Part shown: positions 6,359-14,631 of the stretch, in pieces | How the letters are laid out: every line of letters begins with the position of its first letter | How positions within the stretch are numbered: position 1 is the stretch's first letter | From: Gammaproteobacteria bacterium | GTDB taxonomy: Bacteria > Pseudomonadota > Gammaproteobacteria > Burkholderiales > Burkholderiaceae_E | NCBI GenBank assembly: GCA_030425615.1 | Contig: JAUIAI010000004.1 | Coordinates: 1-17,286, forward strand | Direction: 5' to 3' | Length of the DNA stretch: 17,286 nt | The notes under the pieces: model-generated | What the model was told of the DNA's origin: nothing | Databases searched by the model: none | Seen by the model: the letters and a program-made list of their open reading frames with translations, nothing else | Position numbers and translations under genes: made by a program

Positions 6359-7950
6359 CGCCCCGCTCCCGCCCAGACCCGGCCGTGCGGAACCACCTCG
6401 TCGAGGACCTTCGCCGACGACAGCACACCGGGAACGCCAGCACCCGGATGCGTTCCGGCGCCCACCAGATAGAGGTGGCGGACCTCTTCGCTCACGTTGT
6501 GCGGCCGGAACCAGGCACTCTGCGTCATCACCGGCGCGAGCCCGAACGCGGCGCCCTTCAGGCTGCCCAGTCGGTCACGGAAATCGAGCGGCGTCATCAG
6601 CCGGGAGCTCACCACCTGCCTTCCCAGGCCCGGGAGCATCGTGCGTTCCAGCCATTGCGCCACCCGCTGTCGGTACGGTTCGGCAGCACGCGTCCAATCG
6701 ATGTCGGCGTCCAGGTGCGGCACCGGGGAGAGCACGTAGAACGTGTCGCACCCGTCGGGCGCCAGGGACGGATCGGTGGCGCTCGGCCGGTGCAGGTACA
6801 GACTGAAGTCCACGGGCAGCGAGCGGCCGTGAAAGATGTCGTCCAGCAGCCCCCGATAGCGGGGCCCGAGCAGGATGGAGTGATGCGGCACCCCCGGGTA
6901 GCGCCGACGCGTACCGAAGTACCAGACGAACAGGCTCATCGAATAACGGGCGCGATCGAGCCTTCGGTCGGTCCAGCGGCGTCGGCGATGGCCTTGCAGC
7001 AGATCGCGGTAGGTGGCGGCGGAGTCGGCGTTCGAAACCACCACCTCGGCCGGCAGCCGGGTGCCGTCGGTCAGACGCACGCCGCTGACCGCGCCATCGC
7101 GGGTGTCGATGGCCGCCACCTTCGCGTTCAGCCGCACTCGACCGCCGTTCGACCGGATCAGATCGACGAGCCCCGTCACCAGTCTCCCGGTGCCCCCCAT
7201 GGCCCAGTGCACTCCCCAGTGCCGCTCGAGGTGGCTGATCAGCGTGTAGACCGACGTGGTCTCGAACGGATGCCCACCGACCAGCAACGGATGAAAGCTC
7301 AGCGCGATGCGCAGATTCGGATGCCGCACGTAACGCGCGACGAGTCCGTAGACACTCCGGTAGCCCTGCAACCGGACGAGATCCGGCGCCGTGCCCAGCA
7401 TGGTTCGCCAGTCGTGGAACGAACGGTGACCCAGCGCTTCGAAACCGAGCGCGCAGATCTCCCGGCTGTGGGCGTAGAAACGCTCGAAGCCGTCGAGTTC
7501 ACCCGGGTAGAGCCGCTGAACCTGCTCCCGCATGGCCACGGGGTCGTCGCTGACGTCGAAGTGGCTGCCGTCGTGGAAGCGGATCCGGTAGAACGGCGAC
7601 AGGGCGCGCAGCGTGACGTCGTCGGCGAGCCGGCGACCGAGCAGCGCCCAGAGCTCTTCGAACAGGAAGGGCGCCGTGATGATCGTCGGGCCGGCATCGA
7701 AGGTGAACCCGTCCTGGTGGAAGGTGCTGGCCCGCCCGCCCGGACGATCGCACTGCTCGAGCACCGTCACCGAATAGCCGCGCGCGAGCAGGCGCACCGC
7801 CGCGGCGAGCCCGCCGAAGCCGCTGCCGATGACGACGGCGTGCGGCGCGATGCCTCGCTGACCTGCCTGGGCGGTCCGCCCCTGGGCCGCCGGCGGCGAG
7901 GGCGGTGCAAGCGGAGGCGTGAGGTCGCGGCTGACGGTCTCGGCGCTCAT
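6355..7950 (-). CDS. crtI: CrtI, phytoene desaturase
   Basis: CrtI is an FAD enzyme that desaturates phytoene stepwise to neurosporene or lycopene; product length cannot be read from sequence, although the spirilloxanthin gene set here suggests lycopene. The 531-residue protein has an N-terminal low-complexity lead of about 37 residues, then the Rossmann motif VVIGSGFGGLAAA at about 39-51 with EQCDRPGGRAS. The C-terminus carries the bacterial-type desaturase signature LVGAGTHPGAGVPGVLSSAK. ATG 7950 overlaps the bchO stop as ATGA and has an AAGGAG about 8 bases upstream. The 3' end overlaps the crtB start. The close crtI-crtB pair is standard for purple bacteria. Confidence 0.94.
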   Translation of the reverse strand: MSAETVSRDLTPPLAPPSPPAAQGRTAQAGQRGIAPHAVVIGSGFGGLAAAVRLLARGYSVTVLEQCDRPGGRASTFHQDGFTFDAGPTIITAPFLFEELWALLGRRLADDVTLRALSPFYRIRFHDGSHFDVSDDPVAMREQVQRLYPGELDGFERFYAHSREICALGFEALGHRSFHDWRTMLGTAPDLVRLQGYRSVYGLVARYVRHPNLRIALSFHPLLVGGHPFETTSVYTLISHLERHWGVHWAMGGTGRLVTGLVDLIRSNGGRVRLNAKVAAIDTRDGAVSGVRLTDGTRLPAEVVVSNADSAATYRDLLQGHRRRRWTDRRLDRARYSMSLFVWYFGTRRRYPGVPHHSILLGPRYRGLLDDIFHGRSLPVDFSLYLHRPSATDPSLAPDGCDTFYVLSPVPHLDADIDWTRAAEPYRQRVAQWLERTMLPGLGRQVVSSRLMTPLDFRDRLGSLKGAAFGLAPVMTQSAWFRPHNVSEEVRHLYLVGAGTHPGAGVPGVLSSAKVLDEVVPHGRVWAGAGR

Positions 7951-8873
7951 GAGGGCGCTCCTTTCGGGATTGGGGACGGCGGTGCGAACGCCTGCGGATC
8001 CTGGCGAAGCGCGATCCGCTCGATCAGGCTGACCACCCGCTCGGGCTGTTCCTCGTGGACCAGATGACCGGCGTCCGGAACCCGGTGCACGCGCGCACCC
8101 GCCGCATACGCGAGGCGTTCGGCCACGGACTCGGCGTGCGCCGGAGGGATCGTCCGGTCACGCATCCCGACGATGAGGTCCAGCGGACAGCGCAGCCCCG
8201 GAAGAGCGTCCGCCAGCGGGTCGAGATCCCAGCGCGACATCATCTCGAGCGTGTTCGCGACGTGGCCCTCGTTGGCCACCAGCGTGCCGTACAGGGCGAT
8301 GCCGCGGTCGTCGATGCGGGAGCCCGTCTGACGGATCAGGCGACGGATGGACGCGGCGTCGCTCGAAAAACTGCTGAACAGGCGCGGCACCAGCGGCACA
8401 CCGACGACCATGCGCGCGAGCGGCGCGAACAGGGACGCCATGGGTCCGCGCAAGGGCAGCAGCGCCGGATTGATACCGATCACGCCCACGGGCCGGACCC
8501 GGCCGTCCAGGGCCAGCTGACACGCGATCGCGCCTCCCGCGGAATGGCCCACCAGCCACGCCGGGGAGACGCCGAGCGATTCGAGCAGCGACGCGATCGC
8601 ATCGGCCATCCCGCGCAGCGACATCGTGCGGGGCTGCGCCCGTGAGAAACCCTGGCCGGGCAGATCGACGGCGATCGCATCGAACCGCCCCGCGAGACGG
8701 GGCAGGCAGTCGCGCCAGGTGTGGGTCGAGGAACCGGTGCCGTGCAACAGCAACATCACCGGCCCCTGCCCGGCACGCTGCAGGTGCCAGCGCACCCCGC
8801 CCGCCTGGACGAACCGGCTGAACTCGCGGTTCGGCCAATGCGCGCCGTGGGTGTCGAAGTCCAGCGGCTGCAC
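7947..8873 (-). CDS. bchO: BchO, alpha/beta-hydrolase-fold magnesium chelatase accessory protein
   Basis: BchO belongs to the alpha/beta hydrolase family and is always found with Mg chelatase genes; its biochemical role remains unproven. The 308-residue protein starts with the family block GAHWPNREFSRFVQAGGVRWH. It shows the oxyanion-hole segment LLLHGTGSSTHTW, the nucleophile elbow GHSAGG with Ser at about 111, and a C-terminal DAGHLVHEEQPE with the likely catalytic His. The start is GTG 8873, because AAGGAG lies 5 bases before it and homology begins there; a longer frame to 8960 lacks this support. bchD stops 10 bases upstream, and the 3' end overlaps crtI by four bases. Confidence 0.9.
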   Translation of the reverse strand: MQPLDFDTHGAHWPNREFSRFVQAGGVRWHLQRAGQGPVMLLLHGTGSSTHTWRDCLPRLAGRFDAIAVDLPGQGFSRAQPRTMSLRGMADAIASLLESLGVSPAWLVGHSAGGAIACQLALDGRVRPVGVIGINPALLPLRGPMASLFAPLARMVVGVPLVPRLFSSFSSDAASIRRLIRQTGSRIDDRGIALYGTLVANEGHVANTLEMMSRWDLDPLADALPGLRCPLDLIVGMRDRTIPPAHAESVAERLAYAAGARVHRVPDAGHLVHEEQPERVVSLIERIALRQDPQAFAPPSPIPKGAPS

Positions 8874-8883
8874 GGCATCTCCT

Positions 8884-10755
8884 TCAGGCCCGGTCGCGGT
8901 GCGCGCGCATGGCCGCCTCGAGCGCACGTGAATCGGCGTGTGGCAGTGCCAGGCAGTCACCGCCCATGGCTTCTGCCACCCTCAGCGCGGCCTCCCCGGC
9001 GCGGCTCGACGTATCGATGACCAGCGCCGGCAGATCGCCCGCCCGCATGGCCCGTGCCGCGAGCAGGGCGTCCTCGCGTGCCCGCTCGCGACCGCCCTCG
9101 CCGTCGAGCCCGACGTTGGCACGGCCATCGGTCAGGAGCACGAGGACCGGCCGGCGCCCGTCGCGGCGGACCTGCGCGGCCAGTTCCAGCGCCATCCTCA
9201 GGCCCGCGGCCAATGGCGTTCCGCCGCCGCCGGGCAGCCGGCCTAGCTCTCGCCGCGCGCGCGTCAGCGAACGGGTGGGTGCAAGCAGTAACTGCGCGCC
9301 GCGTCCGCGGAATGCGATCAACGCGATCGCGTCGCGCCGGACGTAACAGTCGGCCAGCAGGCGCTCGATCGCGCCCTTGGCTTCGCCCAGCCGCTGCACC
9401 GCCGACGACCCGGATGCGTCGACCACGGCGATGAGCACCGAGCCGGAGCGCTGCACGGTGCGATGCACGCGCAGATCCTCCGGAAGAATCCGGACGCGGG
9501 CGCCGGACTCCACGGGTCGTTGCCGCAGCCTCTGCATGGGCAGGGCGGCACGCAGCGTCTCCAGCACGTGCAGCCGTCGCCCGCCACCCGGGCGGCCGCG
9601 GCGCGCACCGGCCGGACGGCCGGCGCCCGCACCCCGCATACGCTGCCCGTCACGGCCCCGCGCGCCGCCGGCCAGCGGACGCCGGCCACGGCCGTCGAGG
9701 CGCGCCAGCAATCCGGCGGGCACCGCCGCGCGCGTCGTCTGGACGAGCCGCTCGAGCACCGGGTCCGATGCCGTGTCGACATCCTGTCCTTCGTCCGGGG
9801 ACTGCGCCCTTGTTTCGTCCGAAGCACCGTCGGCGCCGCGTTGCGAGGACTCTTCGGGAGCGCTCGAGCGTCCGGGGCCCTTCTCGTCGTCGGACCCTGT
9901 CCCGGGCGAACCGGCCTCCTTCGGCGACACGGTCTCGGGTTGTCCGGCATCTGCCGCCGACGATTCCTCAGGCGAAGGGGGAAGGGGCCCCTGAGCAAGC
10001 GTTGCGCGCGGCGCGAACACCAGGCGCGTGGCCACGGCGAGTTCGGTCTCGCCCACTTCGGTGAACCCGGCGAGCGCGGCGGCGGCGCGCGCCGCGCGGG
10101 CCGCCTGCATCGGCAACCAAAGGCCCGGTACCCCGAGCCGCTGCGCCACGGCACAGAGACGGCTCAGGGACTCGTCGGACATCGTCGTGGCGGCCATCCG
10201 GGCTCGCGCGTCGTCGAGCGATGGTGCGTCGGCGGCCTCGGCCGTGCGGCGATCGACGCCGTCGAGCTCGACCACGAGCGCCAGCGTCGCGGCCAGTGCG
10301 TGCGCGGCCGGAGCCTCGCTGGGCTCGGTCTCGTCGAGCGCGATCACCGTGAGCCGCAGCGGCGACGCACCCCGGGCCTGCCCGGGCAGGTGACGCTCGC
10401 GCAGGGCGCGCGCGGTGACCGCGGACACGGCGGCATCGAGCCGCTCGGCCATGGGCACGACGAGTGCACCGGGCGAGGCCCGCGCAAGAAGTCCCTCCTG
10501 CCGGTCGGCCGCGATGTCGTGGCCCGCCATGGCCGCGAAAGGATCCCTGCCGCCGCACACGGTGTCGATGTCCGCGTTGAAGGGCAGACGCGGCAGGGCC
10601 GGGTCGACGCCCAGAAGCCCGGCCAGAATCCGCAGCCAGCGATCGCGCACCGGCCCGGCACGGGCCCGCACCACCGCGCCGCTCAGTTCACCGGGTGCGA
10701 GCGCCAGCAGGCAGGCGGCCCGGAGGGCGTCGCGCCAGCGCTCCCTGGGCGTCAC
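8884..10755 (-). CDS. bchD: BchD, magnesium chelatase subunit D
   Basis: BchD forms the two-tiered ATPase ring with BchI that drives Mg insertion into protoporphyrin IX by BchH. The 623-residue protein has an AAA+-like N-terminal domain without a Walker A loop, as usual for BchD. A Pro/acidic/Ser-rich linker follows at about 255-335 and a basic Gly/Arg stretch at 355-393. The C-terminal von Willebrand A domain has the metal site DASGS at 446-450, Thr 513 and Asp 543 (LLTDGRANVG), which bind metal for integrin-I-like contact with BchI. ATG 10755 overlaps the bchI stop (ATGA). Confidence 0.94.
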   Translation of the reverse strand: MTPRERWRDALRAACLLALAPGELSGAVVRARAGPVRDRWLRILAGLLGVDPALPRLPFNADIDTVCGGRDPFAAMAGHDIAADRQEGLLARASPGALVVPMAERLDAAVSAVTARALRERHLPGQARGASPLRLTVIALDETEPSEAPAAHALAATLALVVELDGVDRRTAEAADAPSLDDARARMAATTMSDESLSRLCAVAQRLGVPGLWLPMQAARAARAAAALAGFTEVGETELAVATRLVFAPRATLAQGPLPPSPEESSAADAGQPETVSPKEAGSPGTGSDDEKGPGRSSAPEESSQRGADGASDETRAQSPDEGQDVDTASDPVLERLVQTTRAAVPAGLLARLDGRGRRPLAGGARGRDGQRMRGAGAGRPAGARRGRPGGGRRLHVLETLRAALPMQRLRQRPVESGARVRILPEDLRVHRTVQRSGSVLIAVVDASGSSAVQRLGEAKGAIERLLADCYVRRDAIALIAFRGRGAQLLLAPTRSLTRARRELGRLPGGGGTPLAAGLRMALELAAQVRRDGRRPVLVLLTDGRANVGLDGEGGRERAREDALLAARAMRAGDLPALVIDTSSRAGEAALRVAEAMGGDCLALPHADSRALEAAMRAHRDRA

Positions 10756-11990
10756 GACGGCACCGCCGGGCCGGCCGTGGCTGCCGGGTCGGCGGGCGTC
10801 GACCGGACACTGTCCAGCGCCCGCGCGAGTCGCGCATCGGTGCCGGTCTCGTCCAGCGGATCCTTGCGCAGACGGTGACGCAACGCCATGGGCGCGACCG
10901 CCAGCAGCGCATCGGCATCGACCGCGTCGGAGCCGCCGAGCGCCGCGCGTGCCCGCGCGGCACGGATCAGCGTGAGTTCGCCCCGCAGTCCGTCCGTGCC
11001 CACGGCCATGCAGAGCTCGGCGGCCCTCTCGTAGGCCTCGTCCCCGATCCGGATCCCGTCCAGCGACTCACGTGCCGCGACGATACGCCCGCGCAGTTCG
11101 GACTCTGCCGCCGCGTGCGCCGCCACGAAAGCCTCGGGATCCCGATCGAAGGCATCCCGCCGCTTGATGATCTCGACTCTCTGCGCGACGTCGCGCGGCG
11201 TGGCGATGTCCACGGCCAGCCCGAAACGGTCGAGCATCTGCGGCCTGAGTTCGCCCTCTTCCGGATTGCCGCTGCCCACCAGGACGAAGCGCGCCGGATG
11301 GCGCACGCTCAGCCCGTCGCGCTCGACCACGTTCACGCCCGATGCGGCCACGTCGAGCAGCGCATCCACCAGATGGTCCTCGAGCAGATTGACCTCGTCG
11401 ATGTACAGGAACCCCCGATTGGCCTGCGCGAGGAGCCCGGGGGCGAACGAGCGCTCACCATGGGTCAGCACCCGCTCGATGTCCAGTGAACCGATGAGTC
11501 TGTCCTCGCTGGCGCCCAGCGGCAGATCCACCACCGGCACGGACCGGCGCTGCGGCCGCCGCCGGCCCGAGCAGGCACCGCAGCCCGTGACGCCCGCCGC
11601 CCGGCCCGGCGCGCAGTTGTAGGAGCAGCCCGGAATCACGTCGATGTCCGGCAGCAGCCGGGCAAGACCGCGAACCGCCGTCGACTTGCCCGTTCCGCGG
11701 TCGCCTAGGATCAGCACGCCGCCGATGCCCGGGTCCACCGCGGCGATCAGCAGCGCCCCTGTGAGGTCCGGTTGACCGACGATGGCGCTGAACGGGTAGA
11801 CCGGCCGCGCCGCCGTGCCCGCCGTGGCGACCGCGGCGCGGCGCTTCGGGGCGCTTGCTTTGCCCGTTGTGCTCCGGGTGCCGCCGCGCGGTCTGGACCG
11901 GGGCCGTGCGCCGGGCGCCGCGTCGTCACCGGAACCGTCCCTGGGCAGGCCGCCGAAGGACGCGATGTCGCCTGGGTGTTCATGTCGCAT
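10752..11990 (-). CDS. bchI: BchI, magnesium chelatase ATPase subunit I, with N-terminal extension
   Basis: BchI is the AAA+ motor of Mg chelatase. The 412-residue product has the conserved entry YPFSAIVGQ at about 65-73, Walker A GDRGTGKST at 96-104, the PGCSYNCAP insert near 120-128 and Walker B LYIDE at 195-199, and a sensor-type GSGNPEEGELRPQMLDRFGL segment. I chose ATG 11990 since GGAG lies 8 bases upstream; it overlaps the end of bciB by 11 bases. This start gives a 64-residue Arg/Gly/Ser-rich lead before the conserved domain, where the family usually has only a few residues. I see no ATG or GTG just before the conserved part, so the lead is probably translated. Confidence 0.93.
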   Translation of the reverse strand: MRHEHPGDIASFGGLPRDGSGDDAAPGARPRSRPRGGTRSTTGKASAPKRRAAVATAGTAARPVYPFSAIVGQPDLTGALLIAAVDPGIGGVLILGDRGTGKSTAVRGLARLLPDIDVIPGCSYNCAPGRAAGVTGCGACSGRRRPQRRSVPVVDLPLGASEDRLIGSLDIERVLTHGERSFAPGLLAQANRGFLYIDEVNLLEDHLVDALLDVAASGVNVVERDGLSVRHPARFVLVGSGNPEEGELRPQMLDRFGLAVDIATPRDVAQRVEIIKRRDAFDRDPEAFVAAHAAAESELRGRIVAARESLDGIRIGDEAYERAAELCMAVGTDGLRGELTLIRAARARAALGGSDAVDADALLAVAPMALRHRLRKDPLDETGTDARLARALDSVRSTPADPAATAGPAVPS

Positions 11991-13272
11991 TCGGTGTTCT
12001 CCGGACGGCCGGCGACGCGCCACCCGCGCGCGCCCGCTCGTGTTCTTCAGGATGCAGACCATAGGGACGCGCGAGCCGCCAGACATGGTCGGGCACCATG
12101 GCGCGCAGCCTGCGCGGATGCTTCATCCGAAGATGAATGATCGATTCGACGGCCTTCATCTCGACCCGGGCGCGAGCGAACTCGAGCCCGCGCGGCCCGA
12201 CCCGCGGCATCAGCCAGGCCAGCAGCCCCCGTATCCAGTCAGGCGCCCGGCGCAGCGGCAGGCCACCCGCCGCCCGTTCCAGGTTGCGCATGAAACCCCT
12301 GACCGCGCCCGCGCGGGAACCCGCACTGCGCGGAGCATCGCGCTCGAGCGCATCGCCGAGCCCGTCCAGCAGACGCTCGCCGCGCGCGTTGCGCGCGATC
12401 ACCCACTGGCGACCGCTGCCGCCCATGTAACCCACGCAGACGTCGGCCAGGCTGTTGCAGTAATCGACGCAGGTGCGGCAGGTGGTGGGGAAGAAGTCGT
12501 CCCCCAGCTCCGAGATCGGCAGCTTAATGAACGGAATGGTCCGGCGCCGCCCGTCGTCGTGACGCAGCTCGACCTGATAGTCCGCCCGGAACTCCAGGTA
12601 GGCGATCGAAGCCGGGTCGGGATCCAGCCGGGCCAGGAAGCGGTGGAAGTTCTCGGTGCTCGTGTTGTCCGAGCAGGGCGTGCCGATGACCACGAGCTCC
12701 TCGAGACCGAGCCGGGCTTCGAGCGCTCTGAGGGCGTGGACCTGACACGGGATCGCGATCACGGCGAGCCGGCGGATACCCTGTGCGATGGCCGGCTCGA
12801 TCATGGCGAGCAACGGCGCGAACCCCATGCGCATGCCACGGCAGGCGGCCAGGTCGCCGGCGCTCCGTACGATCACCGGCTCGGGGCGCCAGCGATCGGC
12901 CGGGTCGGGACGCACGGTCAGCACGGCATCCACCTCGCCGGTCTCGAGCAGCCTCGCCGCCAGCGCGGTCGTGATCCCGCTCCACTGCGCACCCTGGGCC
13001 GGCGCGCGCATCCGGGCGCGCCACATGCCCCGGCTCACACCGAAGAATCGTTCGTCGTCATCCGTGCGGCGAGCGCGGCCATGGACCCTGCGTTCGAGCG
13101 CATCATGGTCTGGGCGGATGAACTGGCAGGCCGTGGCACAAAGGGAGGGCTCGGCCATACGGGACACACCGCAATCGGTGCACAGCCGGCGCGCGGGCGC
13201 CGCGCGCAACGCGACGGATCCGGCGGGCAGCGGCGACGGCGGTTGCAGGTGCGAAGCCTCGCCGAGTTCCAT
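11980..13272 (-). CDS. bciB: BciB, ferredoxin-dependent 8-vinyl (divinyl) reductase
   Basis: BciB reduces the C8 vinyl group of divinyl (proto)chlorophyllide using reduced ferredoxin, an FAD and two 4Fe-4S clusters. It belongs to the family of coenzyme F420 hydrogenase beta-like proteins (FrhB). The 430-residue product shows an N-terminal cysteine cluster CTDC...C...C (31, 34, 45, 49), the GAQWSGITT block at 94-102, IPCQVHALRALE near 174-185, GTPCSDNTSTENFHRF at 197-212, and TCRTCVDYCNSLADVCVGYMGG with Cys 265, 268, 272 and 279. Length and order of blocks match BciB. It lies 12 bases after hemA and overlaps bchI, which supports the bacteriochlorophyll role over a general FrhB function. Confidence 0.88.
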   Translation of the reverse strand: MELGEASHLQPPSPLPAGSVALRAAPARRLCTDCGVSRMAEPSLCATACQFIRPDHDALERRVHGRARRTDDDERFFGVSRGMWRARMRAPAQGAQWSGITTALAARLLETGEVDAVLTVRPDPADRWRPEPVIVRSAGDLAACRGMRMGFAPLLAMIEPAIAQGIRRLAVIAIPCQVHALRALEARLGLEELVVIGTPCSDNTSTENFHRFLARLDPDPASIAYLEFRADYQVELRHDDGRRRTIPFIKLPISELGDDFFPTTCRTCVDYCNSLADVCVGYMGGSGRQWVIARNARGERLLDGLGDALERDAPRSAGSRAGAVRGFMRNLERAAGGLPLRRAPDWIRGLLAWLMPRVGPRGLEFARARVEMKAVESIIHLRMKHPRRLRAMVPDHVWRLARPYGLHPEEHERARAGGASPAVRRTPNAT

Positions 13273-13284
13273 GTCGGCGGCTGC

Positions 13285-14547
13285 TCAGCGGCCGGCCGGC
13301 AGAAGACGCTCGACCAGCGCCTCGGCATCGGCAGGCAGGGCACTGCCCTCGCGCAGCGCCACGGTGGGCCCGTGGGCGAACTTGGCGGACAGGGCATCCG
13401 CCAGGCCGGTGAGCACGGCGGCAGGGTCCGCGCCACGCCGCAGCCCGCGCAGCGCCCGTTCGAGTTCGCGCCGCTTGATGCGCTCCGCACGCGCGTGCAG
13501 ATCGCGGATCGCCGGCACACTTGCGCGCTCGTCCAGCCAGCGCATGTAGTTCTCGGTGTGCTCCGCGACGATGCGGTCCGCCTCCGCGACCGCCTGTCTG
13601 CGGCCCGCACGGCCGCTCTCGAGCAGGCGGCCGAGATCGTCCACCGTGTACAGGAAGACGTCATCGAGTTCGCCGACGGCCTGCTCGATGTCGCGCGGCA
13701 CGGCCAGGTCGATGAGCACCATGGGGCGCCGGCGGCGCGCGCGGATGGCCTCGCGCACCGCGCCCAGGCCGATCACGGGTAACTCGCTGGCCGTGCAGCT
13801 GACCACGACGTCGAACTGCGCGAGCGCGTGCTCGAGCCCGTTCAGGGGAATGGCCCGGCCCCCGAGCCCGGCGGCGAGCTCGCCGCTGCGCCCCGCATTG
13901 CGGCTCGCGATGACGAGTTCCCGCGGGGCGCGTTGATGGAAGTGGCGCGCGCTCAGCGCGATCATCTCCCCGGAGCCGACGAACAGGACCCGCGATTCGG
14001 ACAACGGCCCGAAGACGCGCTCGGCCAGGCCGACGGCCACCGAACCCATGGAGACTGCGTGGGCGCCGAGCGCCGTGTGCGCTCGCACGGCCTTGGCAAC
14101 GGAGAAGCTGCGCTGGAAGAGCTTGTGCAGATGCGTGCCCAGGGCTCCCGCCTCGTGTGCCACCCGCGCCGCGCCCTTCACCTGACCGAGGATCTGCGGT
14201 TCGCCCAGCACCATGGACTCCAGCCCGCTGGCGACCCGGAAGAGGTGCCTGACGGCCTGCCTGTCCTGTTCGAGGCGCCAGTGCGCGTCGATGTCGGCCG
14301 CGTCGACCCCGAAACGGGACGCCAGCCAGCGACGCACCGCGTCGGCGGTGGGCGCGCCCTGCGGACCCGCCGTGTAGAGCTCGGTCCGGTTGCACGTGGA
14401 CACCAGCGCGACCTCGCGCGCCACCGGCCGCAGTGATCCGGCCAGGTCGCGCACCGCATCGTTCAGTGCCGGCCCGTTGAGGGCGAATCGCTCGCGCATC
14501 GACAGCGCAGCGCCCTCGAAGCTGAGGCTCGCCGTGGCGATCTGCAC
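13285..14547 (-). CDS. hemA: HemA, glutamyl-tRNA reductase (C5 pathway)
   Basis: This enzyme reduces glutamyl-tRNA to glutamate-1-semialdehyde with NADPH, the first committed step of tetrapyrrole synthesis. The 420-residue protein has the catalytic cysteine in STCNRTELY (Cys 52), the tRNA/active-site block GLESMVLGEPQILGQVK at about 108-124, and an NADPH loop LFVGSGEMI near 188-196. GTG 14547 is chosen, preceded by GGGGAGAG about five bases upstream. An upstream extension of ten residues lacks such a site. The usual N-terminal segment GLNHKTAPV-xxRE is degenerate here (ASLSFEGAALSMRERF). First gene of the long operon, it would feed precursor to bacteriochlorophyll together with the genes behind it. 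It is not the ALA synthase also called HemA in alphaproteobacteria. Confidence 0.93.
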   Translation of the reverse strand: MQIATASLSFEGAALSMRERFALNGPALNDAVRDLAGSLRPVAREVALVSTCNRTELYTAGPQGAPTADAVRRWLASRFGVDAADIDAHWRLEQDRQAVRHLFRVASGLESMVLGEPQILGQVKGAARVAHEAGALGTHLHKLFQRSFSVAKAVRAHTALGAHAVSMGSVAVGLAERVFGPLSESRVLFVGSGEMIALSARHFHQRAPRELVIASRNAGRSGELAAGLGGRAIPLNGLEHALAQFDVVVSCTASELPVIGLGAVREAIRARRRRPMVLIDLAVPRDIEQAVGELDDVFLYTVDDLGRLLESGRAGRRQAVAEADRIVAEHTENYMRWLDERASVPAIRDLHARAERIKRRELERALRGLRRGADPAAVLTGLADALSAKFAHGPTVALREGSALPADAEALVERLLPAGR

Positions 14548-14560
14548 GTGGTCTCTCCCC

Positions 14561-14605
14561 TTGACTCCGTGAGCCAAGGATGCGCCAAACGACGCCGTGA
14601 GTCAA
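14561..14605. repeat. Inverted repeat in the hemA leader
   Basis: TTGACTC at 14561-14567 and GAGTCAA at 14599-14605 are perfect 7-bp inverted arms separated by 31 bases; the heptamer CCGTGAG also recurs directly (14567-14573 and 14595-14601). The structure spans from the putative -10 region to just before the hemA ribosome-binding site. It may be a second operator or leader stem, or chance. Confidence 0.4.
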
Positions 14606-14617
14606 CCTTACGTGACA
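14600..14617. promoter_or_regulatory. CrtJ/PpsR-type palindrome, hemA promoter, proximal site
   Basis: The plus strand reads AGTCAACCTTACGTGACA, that is AGT-N12-ACA, one mismatch from consensus. It ends exactly 8 bases before a second palindrome at 14626-14643 and covers the predicted -10 position of the leftward hemA operon. Confidence 0.62.
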
Positions 14618-14631
14618 GCCGTTACTGTCTC
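14604..14631 (-). promoter_or_regulatory. Predicted promoter of the hemA-bciB-bchIDO-crtIB operon (weak)
   Basis: On the minus strand GAGACA (14631-14626) is followed after 16 bases by AAGGTT (14609-14604). Hexamer matches, particularly at -10, are poor, but the placement relative to the two palindromes is the same as at bchC and crtE. This is the only non-coding stretch of any size (14548-14661) upstream of the eight-gene run. Confidence 0.35.

Noticed and set aside
6271..8067. Open frame of 598 codons on the plus strand opposite crtI and crtB
   Set aside because: It is antisense to two well-supported genes; its composition (Arg/Gln/His/Pro-rich) is typical of the shadow of high-GC coding sequence and no domain is visible.
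11815..13782. Open frame of 655 codons on the plus strand opposite bchI, bciB and hemA
   Set aside because: Shadow of three conserved genes; no motif, no ribosome-binding site, spans gene borders.
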